42,934 nt of DNA from Thermus hydrothermalis (GTDB lineage: Bacteria > Deinococcota > Deinococci > Deinococcales > Thermaceae), in the NCBI RefSeq assembly GCF_022760925.1, contig NZ_JAKTNT010000021.1:1-42934 (forward strand), read 5' to 3'. Each line of letters starts with the position of its first letter. Position 1 is the first letter of the stretch. A program made the position numbers and the translations under genes. This document shows positions 1 to 7,209 of this stretch, piece by piece. The notes beneath the pieces are model-generated. The model was given only the letters and a program-made list of their open reading frames with translations, had not been told where the DNA came from and did no database searches.

Positions 1-2
1 AG

Positions 3-53
3 CATAGCGGCCACTATTTTTTCAGATCCAGGGGATAGGTAGCAACTTGGGTT
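3..53. repeat. Left arm of 51-bp terminal inverted repeat
   Basis: These 51 bases are the exact reverse complement of the last 51 bases of the window (42884-42934). The match stops at position 54, where the hsdR frame continues. Stops lie in the hsdR frame at 5-7 and 41-43, so the repeat is not part of hsdR. The simplest reading is the outward end of an insertion sequence that cut hsdR here and the gene at the right end there. An assembly graph that breaks at a shared repeat would give the same picture. Confidence 0.85.
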
Positions 54-1480
54 TTTTTACTGACCCTGGCCAGTATCCGGGTCCCATCTACCGCTACACG
101 ATCCGCCAGGCTGAGACCAATCCCGAGGTGCCGGAGTGGGAGCGACTTGCCCAGTGTATTCACTTCAAGTTCCACACCAATGTTGATCTGGAAGGTGTGC
201 ACGACATGGGCTTTGACTTTGAGCCCGAGCAGTTGGGTCGTGCCGTGGATGTGCCCCAACGCAACCGACTAATTGCCGAGAAATACTTTGAAGACATCCT
301 CGGCACCCGGCAGCCCGTGAAAACGATCGTCTTTGCAGCATCTATTGCCCACGCGAAGAACCTGCGCTACGCCCTCATCGAAGAGTACAACCGCCGCAAC
401 AACCTACCGCCCAACGATGCCGCCGCGGAAAAGTTCATTGTGGCGGTGCACAACCAAATGCCGGGGGCGAGAGAGCTGATCGAGGAGTTCCAGAAAATCA
501 CAACCCCCGAGGAACGCAAAGCCATCATCGACCAGGCGCACAAAGACCCCAACATGGCGCCCCGGCCCATCGTTCTTGTGGGAGTTGGCATGCTGGACAC
601 CGGCATAGACGCCCCGGATGTGGAAGTCCTCCTCATGGCACGGCCTACGAAATCTAAGGTGCTCTATGTCCAGATGAAGGGACGGGGCACCCGAAAGTGC
701 CGGGATACGGGCAAGGAGTTTTACAAGCTCGTGGATTTCGTGGATATCACGCGTTTGGAGCCTGTGGTGACCAACGACACCCCGGGCGTCGTGGATGAGC
801 CGGTCGAGCAAGAAGAAGAGACCCTCGTCCAGCGCGAGCGCGCGGAAACTATCCAAGAGCAGCCTTCTGAAGAAAAGCCGCGCACGGAGCAGCAGATGGT
901 CATTGCGGATGTGCCGGTCCGTTTGGTTTTCTCCGAGACCATCTCGCCAGCTGTTTTGGAAGAGCTGCGGCGCCAGGTCGAGGCCCAGCTTAAGGGAGGC
1001 ATGGAGCGGGAAGGCATGAAGCACCGTTTCGCGCAGACACTCCTCTGTTGGCGCTACTTCAAAGGGGCTGCGCCGCCAGACCACTCGTTTCTTGCCACCA
1101 TGGGCTTTGACCTATCCACCCTCCGGGATCTTTATGGCGAACCTGAGGCGACCCTCGAAGACTTCATTGCTGTTGCCATGGGTGAAGCAGACTTCGATAC
1201 CCTCCGGCGTCGCCGGGAATTCGAGAAATGGGCGCTGGGAAAGAACCTGAATGCCGCCCAGCGGGAGATGGTGCTCATGGTCATGGACTTCAAACGGGCA
1301 AATCCCGCGATTACTCCGGAGCAGATCCTAAGAAGCCACCTGTTCGATCAGGTCGGCGGACTGCCCCGCATCAAGGCGCTCTTTGGCGGCCTGGCCAAGT
1401 TGCTCGCGCTGGCCGATGAAGCCATGAGTTTAGAAACCGGATCACCCTTAGAGGAGGATAACCATGGCAACGACGCCTGA
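47..1480 (+). CDS. hsdR: Type I restriction enzyme R subunit, C-terminal part (5'-truncated)
   Basis: This is the translocase/restriction subunit of a type I restriction-modification complex, which uses ATP to pull DNA and cuts unmodified DNA. Only about 475 residues of a protein usually near 800-1100 are present. Visible parts are the second RecA-like helicase lobe, with KTIVFAAS (about residue 92), GIDAPDVEVLL and the arginine-finger motif QMKGRGTR (about 210-217), then a charged linker and the helical C-terminal domain that contacts HsdM. The nuclease domain and Walker A and B motifs are missing, because the frame is entered from the terminal repeat after a stop at 41-43. The TTG at 47 is only the first possible start, not a natural one. 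The end overlaps hsdM by 17 nt, and the hsdM ribosome site lies inside this gene. As it stands it should not cut DNA. Confidence 0.9.
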   Translation: MGFFTDPGQYPGPIYRYTIRQAETNPEVPEWERLAQCIHFKFHTNVDLEGVHDMGFDFEPEQLGRAVDVPQRNRLIAEKYFEDILGTRQPVKTIVFAASIAHAKNLRYALIEEYNRRNNLPPNDAAAEKFIVAVHNQMPGARELIEEFQKITTPEERKAIIDQAHKDPNMAPRPIVLVGVGMLDTGIDAPDVEVLLMARPTKSKVLYVQMKGRGTRKCRDTGKEFYKLVDFVDITRLEPVVTNDTPGVVDEPVEQEEETLVQRERAETIQEQPSEEKPRTEQQMVIADVPVRLVFSETISPAVLEELRRQVEAQLKGGMEREGMKHRFAQTLLCWRYFKGAAPPDHSFLATMGFDLSTLRDLYGEPEATLEDFIAVAMGEADFDTLRRRREFEKWALGKNLNAAQREMVLMVMDFKRANPAITPEQILRSHLFDQVGGLPRIKALFGGLAKLLALADEAMSLETGSPLEEDNHGNDA

Positions 1481-3113
1481 TTTTAACCAGTTTGGCGAAG
1501 AGCTTTGGGAGATCGCCAACGTCTTTCGGGACGATGCGCTCCATGCCACGGAGCGGTTAGAGACCTTTAGCCTCTTTCTCTTTCTCAAGCTCTGGGACGA
1601 GATGGCCCTGGAACAAGAGGAAGCCCTTGGTAGGCCGCTCAAGGACGAAGAGCTGGCTATCCCAAACAAGTATCGCTTCCACAAGTGGGCAGGCGATCCC
1701 GACGGCTACGCCAAACAGAACGGCTACGAGGATAGCGTGGACTTCTGTCGGCGTATGTTCGATGACCTTGCCACCCGAAAAGTTGTAGACCAGTACGGCA
1801 AGGATATTACCTTCGATGTTCGCCGCCTCTTTGGGGGGACTGTGTTCCGGTTGCGCTACACCACCACTATCCGGGCACTCGTGTACAAGCTCAACGAGTT
1901 GAACTTGCGCGAAATCATGATGCGCGGAGTTGGCGAGTCCGGTGAACGGTTCGATATTTTCGGCCGCGCCTATGAGTACCTCCTTCAGCAATTCGGGCAA
2001 AACAAAGAGTTTGCCGAGTACTTCACCCCGCGCCACATCGTGGATCGCATGGTGCAAATCATTGACCCGGAGATTGGCGAAACCATTTACGACCCGGCCT
2101 GCGGCACCGGCGGCTTCATCGTCCGGGCCTTCGAGTGGGTCAAAGGGAAAATTAACCGCAAGAACATTTCCGCAACCGAAAAGGAGCGGCTCCTACGCAG
2201 TTTGAAGGAAAAGCACCTCATCGGCGTGGAGCATGTGCCGCTGGTCTTCAAGCTTGCCCTCATGAACATGATCCTGCACAAAGACGGCTCGAGCCAGCTT
2301 CAAAACGACGACAGCCTTTCCAACAAGGCGCAAGACATTCACAAAAACAAGTACGATGTGATCCTCGCCAATCCGCCCTTTGGTCCCACCAAACAGGAGC
2401 GGCTGGCACAGTTCGAGTATCACATCAAGCTCTACGAAGCGCTCTTCCTCCAGCACATGATGAACGCCTTGCGGCCTGGCGGGCGGGCGGCGGTCGTGCT
2501 CAAGGAAGGGCTTCTTTTCGACTCCAAGAAGATGCTGCGTAGCATCTGCCGCAAGCTGGTGGAGCAGTTCGAGGTCCTAGCCGTCATCAGCCTCCCGAAC
2601 GGGGTCTTCAACCCCTACAGCGGTGCTAAGACCAGCATCGTAGTCTTCCGCAAGCCCCTTGGCAGGGACGATGTGCACACCTCTAAGGTCTGGTTCTATC
2701 GGGTGGACAGCGACGGCCGCGACCTGGGGGCGACCCGCAGACCGCTGCCGGACTTTGCCACCGACGGTGACCTCGATCACATGGTTTCGCTTTTTCCCTA
2801 CACCTGGCGGCACGAAAAAGACGGCGGTGTGCGGGCGATCCTCAAAGCCGATGACCTCAAGCAGTTTGAAAGCGAAAAATCCTGGTGGGCGACCATAGAC
2901 CAGATTCGCGCCACCGACTACAACCTTACTGCTGGCCGCTACTGCCCGCACCAGGCGGAAGCCGTCGAGCACGAAAAGCCGGAAGTGCTCATCAATCGCT
3001 TGTTGGAATTGGAGGAGGAGATCACCGAAGACCTGCGCCAGCTTTTGGCGATGGTGTCCAGCACTAACCTTGAAGGAGTCTCACAAGCAAACCTAAACGG
3101 AGGTGCACTATGA
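1464..3113 (+). CDS. hsdM: Type I restriction-modification DNA methyltransferase (M subunit)
   Basis: N6-adenine methyltransferase subunit. With HsdS it methylates the target adenine using S-adenosylmethionine, and with HsdR it forms the restriction complex. The 549 residues fit the family. An N-terminal helical HsdM_N domain (about 1-150) precedes the Rossmann methyltransferase. The SAM-binding motif I, DPACGTGG, is near residue 210, and the catalytic NPPF is near residue 303. The ATG at 1464 follows GAGGAGG (1451-1457). The stop overlaps the start of the next gene as ATGA. All key residues are present, so modification could still work although HsdR is cut. Confidence 0.95.
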   Translation: MATTPDFNQFGEELWEIANVFRDDALHATERLETFSLFLFLKLWDEMALEQEEALGRPLKDEELAIPNKYRFHKWAGDPDGYAKQNGYEDSVDFCRRMFDDLATRKVVDQYGKDITFDVRRLFGGTVFRLRYTTTIRALVYKLNELNLREIMMRGVGESGERFDIFGRAYEYLLQQFGQNKEFAEYFTPRHIVDRMVQIIDPEIGETIYDPACGTGGFIVRAFEWVKGKINRKNISATEKERLLRSLKEKHLIGVEHVPLVFKLALMNMILHKDGSSQLQNDDSLSNKAQDIHKNKYDVILANPPFGPTKQERLAQFEYHIKLYEALFLQHMMNALRPGGRAAVVLKEGLLFDSKKMLRSICRKLVEQFEVLAVISLPNGVFNPYSGAKTSIVVFRKPLGRDDVHTSKVWFYRVDSDGRDLGATRRPLPDFATDGDLDHMVSLFPYTWRHEKDGGVRAILKADDLKQFESEKSWWATIDQIRATDYNLTAGRYCPHQAEAVEHEKPEVLINRLLELEEEITEDLRQLLAMVSSTNLEGVSQANLNGGAL

Positions 3114-3424
3114 GCATCACAATCGTCCGATGGACATTCGAAGGCCCTTACCCGTTAGGCGAAACCTGGCGGCTGCAAGACCGCTCGGGCGTGTATGTGA
3201 TTTTAGATCTACATCCGGACGGATACTATTGCTTAGATGTGGGCGAATCTGCTCAGGTCAAGACCCGAGTGGAAACGCACGACCGCACGGATTGTTGGCG
3301 GCGCCACCGCGGGGGCGCGCTGTATGTGGCAGTCTTGTATACGCCGAATCTGCAGCAACCCGGGCGCTCCGCGATCGAGCAGGAAATCCGACGCCAATAC
3401 AATCCACCCTGCGGTGAACGATGA
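3110..3424 (+). CDS. Small GIY-YIG-like protein inside the hsd operon
   Basis: A 104-residue protein with the layout of a stand-alone GIY-YIG fold. It has GVYV (27-30) in place of GIY, YCLDVGES (40-47) in place of YIG plus the next strand, a basic stretch KTRVETHDR with a candidate helix arginine, and a late glutamate (about E90) before NPPCG. The fold usually gives a metal-dependent DNA nuclease, but the second motif is unusual, so activity is uncertain. Its start overlaps the hsdM stop by 4 nt, and its stop overlaps the next small ORF by 4 nt, so it is translated with the type I genes. It may be an accessory or replacement nuclease, or a regulator. The family call is from motif reading only. 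Confidence 0.6.
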   Translation: MSITIVRWTFEGPYPLGETWRLQDRSGVYVILDLHPDGYYCLDVGESAQVKTRVETHDRTDCWRRHRGGALYVAVLYTPNLQQPGRSAIEQEIRRQYNPPCGER

Positions 3425-3555
3425 CAGTCTGCAGCGCACCACACGGTACCAAGCTCCTCTGTGAGGGCGGTGAAGCCAGATTGCTCAAGCCGGTAGAAAC
3501 ACAGCAATTCCTCGACAAGGCCAACAACGTTCTCGGATGGGAGAGTCAGCGATGA
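3421..3555 (+). CDS. 44-residue ORF coupled between the GIY-YIG gene and hsdS
   Basis: An ATG at 3421 overlaps the stop of the upstream gene (ATGA), and its TGA at 3553-3555 overlaps the hsdS ATG at 3552 (ATGA again). The frame thus fills the gap exactly with two 4-nt overlaps, which is unlikely by chance. The product has 44 residues, starts MTVCSAPHGT, ends NNVLGWESQR, and contains a mixed-charge centre. No family is recognised. It could be a small partner of the type I complex, or simply keep ribosomes moving from the upstream genes to hsdS. Confidence 0.55.
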   Translation: MTVCSAPHGTKLLCEGGEARLLKPVETQQFLDKANNVLGWESQR

Positions 3556-5219
3556 GCACAAGAAGAATGGTGACCGCAATCAATGGATGGATTCGCGAGC
3601 CAATCTCTAAGGTGGCTGAAGTCAACCCTGTTACTGCGCTCCCTGGTCCAGAGCTCGATGATCTGGCCGTACCGTTTTATAACATGGCAGCAATTGATGA
3701 GTACAGTGGCAAGCTTCGAGACGCCGCTATCGTACATCTGAGAGACTGCCGCACGGGCAAGACAAAATTCCAGAATGGTGATGTTCTCTTTGCGAAGATA
3801 ACGCCCTGCGTACAGAATCGCAAATCTGCCCTAGTAAATGGCCTTCCTGGAAACTTTGCATGCGGTTCATCGGAGTTTTATGTTTTACGGCCTGGCAAGC
3901 GTGTCAGGCCAGAGTACCTGTTTTACTTCATCCGGCAAGATCGAGTGATCCACGCCGCCGTGGAAAGCTTTACCGGTACGTCTGGACGCCAAAGGGTTCC
4001 AAGAACTTTTTGGGATCGTCTCGAAGTCCCCCTCCCCCCGCTCCCCGTCCAGGAGCGGATCGTGGAGATCCTGCAGAAGGCCGACGAGATTCGGCGCAAG
4101 CGCAAAGAGGCGCTGGAACTGGCGGACAAGATACTGACAGCGCTGTTTCTGGAGATGTTCGGCGACCCAGCAACGAATCCGAAGGGGTGGCAAACCGTTC
4201 AGTTTGGGGATTGTCTGCTCGATGTCACACGAGAATGCAACAAGGTGCAGCAACACGAATACAGGAACAATACATCCGGAGCATGTCCAGTTATTGACCA
4301 AGGAGAGGACTTTATTGGTGGCTATATTGATGACAGAAAACTGCTCTATCAAGGAACCCTACCCGTCATCTTGTTTGGCGATCATACACGCCGATTCAAG
4401 TTTGTAGATTTTCCATTTGTACTGGGCGCTGATGGAACAAAGGTTCTTTGCGCTAAAGCAGGATATGAGCCTGAATACATCTATTGGCATCTTCGATTAG
4501 CCCGGTTGCCTGATCGTGGATATGAACGACATTTCAAATTCGTCCGTGAACTGCGCTTTATGGCTGCACCCCTAACTGCTCAAAAATACTTTGCGCGTAT
4601 TGTGCAACAATATACCGAGCAACGAGTTCGGTTAAGCGATGGTTCGGCAGATGCCGAAGCAACTTTTCGATCACTCCTCTCCCGCGCTTTCACCGGCGAG
4701 CTGACTGCCAAATGGGAGGTGGCCAATGCGGAGTGGATCGCCAAGCAGCAGGTGCTTTATGAGCGGCTCCCCAGGCTGGTGACCCTGGCGCTCGTTGCTG
4801 AGGAGGCCAGGAGCGCGCGCCGCTCAGCTGAGGTGCTGGTGACCGCACTGATGAAGTACCTTTTCCTCCTCCAGATGGAAGGCTCCAGCACTCGCAGACG
4901 TTTTTACCATTTCGTCCCCTACGACTATGGCCCCTTCGCCAAGGAGCTCTACACCGACCTCCAAAAACTGCAAGACGAGGGGCTGGTACGTGTGGAAAGC
5001 AATCCCGAGGAAGAGAAGACCAAGATAACCTTGACTGATCCGGCAAGGATTGACGAGGAGCTTGCCGAGCTCCCCGACGACCTGAAGCAAGACGTTGCGA
5101 CCATTGTGAAAACCTACGGCGACCTCGACCACAACAATCTTCTCAAAATTGTTTACGAGAAGTATCCCGCTTACGCCCGCAAAAGCCGACTGCGTCGCAA
5201 GCAGGGCGAAGGGCAATGA
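3552..5219 (+). CDS. hsdS: Type I restriction-modification specificity subunit with extra C-terminal domain
   Basis: This subunit chooses the DNA site for methylation and cutting. It has two target-recognition domains (about residues 12-180 and 215-370), each followed by a conserved helix. The first ends in LPPLPVQERIVEIL with EIRRKRKEAL, and the second in RSLLSRAFTGELTA. HsdS usually stops soon after this. Here about 150 further residues follow, with KYLFLLQMEG, YDYGPFAKELY and KIVYEKYPAYA. These look like a SocA/Panacea-type (DUF4065) domain, which is an inference. ATG 3552 is preferred because GGGAGAG lies 7 nt before it and it overlaps the upstream stop; an in-frame ATG at 3537 adds five residues. 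The second recognition domain (about 4190-4600) is visibly AT-rich compared with its neighbours. Confidence 0.88.
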   Translation: MSTRRMVTAINGWIREPISKVAEVNPVTALPGPELDDLAVPFYNMAAIDEYSGKLRDAAIVHLRDCRTGKTKFQNGDVLFAKITPCVQNRKSALVNGLPGNFACGSSEFYVLRPGKRVRPEYLFYFIRQDRVIHAAVESFTGTSGRQRVPRTFWDRLEVPLPPLPVQERIVEILQKADEIRRKRKEALELADKILTALFLEMFGDPATNPKGWQTVQFGDCLLDVTRECNKVQQHEYRNNTSGACPVIDQGEDFIGGYIDDRKLLYQGTLPVILFGDHTRRFKFVDFPFVLGADGTKVLCAKAGYEPEYIYWHLRLARLPDRGYERHFKFVRELRFMAAPLTAQKYFARIVQQYTEQRVRLSDGSADAEATFRSLLSRAFTGELTAKWEVANAEWIAKQQVLYERLPRLVTLALVAEEARSARRSAEVLVTALMKYLFLLQMEGSSTRRRFYHFVPYDYGPFAKELYTDLQKLQDEGLVRVESNPEEEKTKITLTDPARIDEELAELPDDLKQDVATIVKTYGDLDHNNLLKIVYEKYPAYARKSRLRRKQGEGQ

Positions 5220-5418
5220 AATCCACTCTCGAGAACTTCTGGACCAGGCAATAGCAGCCATGATTGCCGCTTATTGATGTGGACAACAGCCCGAATCCCG
5301 CTACCGCACCAAATGCTTTGCCATCCTCGCACTCAATGCAGAGGAACTCCTCTCCTGCTCAAAGCCAAGTGGCTGGCGATGCATCGCAACCGTCTGAGTA
5401 GCCGCGATGTGGGTCGTG
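5220..5418. other. Short stretch after hsdS without a recognisable gene
   Basis: The sequence between the hsdS stop and the decayed IS has no convincing reading frame or strong hairpin. It probably contains the outer end of the transposon remnant that follows. Confidence 0.4.
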
Positions 5419-6420
5419 TCAGGAGTTATGTTTAAGGGTCTGGCAAGATTCGGCAATACGGTAGGACGTAAGAGGGGCATACCGGTCCCGAAGCATCCTC
5501 TCCAACACCTCCCGCGCCTCGCCAAAACCCTTAAGCCTACGCTCCGCCCCCCTCCCCTCTTGACGCTGCCCCTCCAAGCACAAGAGCCCGAACACCGCTT
5601 CCGGCCGGGGAAAGTTGTGGCACCGCACTTTCGTACCTCACCTCACCTCGCGAATAAACCGCTCCATCAGATTCGTGCTCCGCAAATACGGCTAGAGCAC
5701 CGCCAGATAGTCGTAAAAGCGCAATAGCGACCCAGAATTCTCCCACCAGGCCGCTACCAAACCAGGGTACTTGGACCCTCACTGCTCCTTGAACTTCTCC
5801 AACGCCGCCAGTGCCTCCCTCCGGCCCCCCGCCATGTAAACCCCCGTCAGGTCCTGCACCAAGGAAGCACGGTCCTGCCACCGCACCTGCCCTAGGCTCT
5901 CCCTCACCGGGTGCGCCACGCACCGCTGCCACCCCGCCTGGGGGTACACCCGCGGGATGGCCTCCTCAAGATGTTTGTTCATCGGGCAAAGTAACTATCC
6001 CCGGTAAGCCATTGGTGACGAAGAGCAAAACCCGCCACAGGCCCCTCTCCCCCAGCTCCCGCAAGTCCCCTCCCAGAGGGAAACGCTCTCTGTGGGCAAA
6101 AGCCAGAAGCCCTGGAGCTGCCGCTCCCTTGAAGGGGTGACTCCCAGGGCTATGTACACCGCCTCCTGCTCCACCCGAAGCCCCTCCCTCAGGACCTTTG
6201 AGAAGAGGCCATCCAGACAAAGGGAGGCCGTCTCCTTCGGTAAGAGCCTCCCACGGAAGGCTTCCGCCTTCACCAACACCCCGTCTGTGATGGCGCTGAT
6301 GATCTCAGGGACACCCTTTCCCTCCCGATCCTTTTCAGGATTCTCATGAAGGAGGAGCGGGTGCCCAGGGTACTCGACAAATGGGGTATGGGGCGGCAGT
6401 TTCTGGCCAAAACGCCCTAG
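5419..6420 (-). pseudogene. Decayed IS256-family (Mutator-type) transposase
   Basis: Fragments of one DDE transposase lie in order on the minus strand but in different frames. First comes ITDGVLVKAEAFRGRLLP and LCLDGLFSKVLREGLRVE (near 6250-6350), then LGV with GFWLLPTESVSLWE and LLFVTNGLPG (near 6000-6150). Next are YPQAGWQRCVAHPVRESL (near 5890-5940) and the C-terminal FPRPEAVFGLLCLE and QTLKHNS just before a TGA at 5421-5419. The family normally has the LDGL, GFW..TE, TDG and WQRC.VH motifs in this order in one frame, so at least two frameshifts broke this copy. Confidence 0.75.
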
Positions 6421-6694
6421 TGTGCCTGGACATGTTGGTCCCACCATGGATCGTTCCGGAAACGAGGGGTGCCTGAGGGTGGTTGGGGGTAAGTCCCCCA
6501 CTTATGTTTGAAACCAGGGGGCGTGCCCCGCAAAACCCTAACCACATCGCAGTAGTGGTCCGTTCTGGGTAAGCCACCGGCGCCTAAAAAATAGGTAGCT
6601 CCTAGGGCTACCCTCTGCTCCCCTCTACGCCCAAAACTGGGCGGGTGGCAATGCGCCCTCAAGCCGTCCTAGACTTTTCCCAAGGAGGCATCTT
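6421..6694. other. Gap between IS remnant and metallo-beta-lactamase fragment
   Basis: No gene is seen. Around 6580-6600 the text TAAAAAATAGGTAGCTCC shares ATAGGTAGC with the terminal repeat of the window, so this may be the end of another, related mobile element. AAGGAGG at 6682-6688 is the ribosome site of the next frame. Confidence 0.35.
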
Positions 6695-6871
6695 ATGAAA
6701 CGCTTTGACCTAGACCCGCTCCGCCTCACCCTCTTCGGCGGATGGGGGGAGATCGGGGGCAACCAGATCCTGTTGGAGGCGGCGGATGGGGCGGTCCTTC
6801 TGGACTTCGGCAAGCCCTTCGCCCGCTGGGGGCGGTTCTTCACCGGGTTCCTCCCCGAAGGCGGCTCCTGA
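6695..6871 (+). pseudogene. N-terminal fragment of a metallo-beta-lactamase-fold hydrolase
   Basis: A 58-residue frame starts at ATG 6695, 6 nt after AAGGAGG, and stops with TGA at 6869. It contains LTLFGGWGEIGGNQILLE and VLLDFGKPF, the opening of metallo-beta-lactamase enzymes of the RNase J-like kind, which continue for 400 or more residues with HxHxDH metal ligands. All of those ligands are absent here, and no continuing frame is visible downstream. The start signals are intact, so a short peptide might still be made. Confidence 0.65.
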
Positions 6872-7209
6872 GGTTTGGCTCGGCTCTCCAAGAAAGGATC
6901 AAACTTTCCAGGGGTCTACCACCCGCTTGGGCACACCCCGAACGTGGGCGGTGTTGCGGGTAACTGGGATGAGGCCGTGGCAGCCGGCATGGCGTCTAGG
7001 GGGAAAATGGACCTCCCCTCCCGTAGACCCTGGCCGGTGAGCTCCTCTAGCCTCTATCATCTCTGCGTCCAAGGGAAGAATGTGCTCGGCGGACTTGTGC
7101 ATTAGGGTTTTCCGAGGGAGGACGATGCGGAACACCCTCAGGATCCGGGCCGGTTTACCGCGGACCTCCCCAATTGCCTTCTTCCAAAGGTGTGGACCCT
7201 GGATCAACC
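6872..7209. other. 338-nt stretch without a recognised gene
   Basis: A minus-strand open frame of 102 codons (7207-6899) reads RILRVFRIVLPRKTLMHK and similar text. It has no ribosome site, no recognised family and a composition like a decayed gene. It may be the tail of a lost gene downstream of addA. No terminator was seen after addA. Confidence 0.3.
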
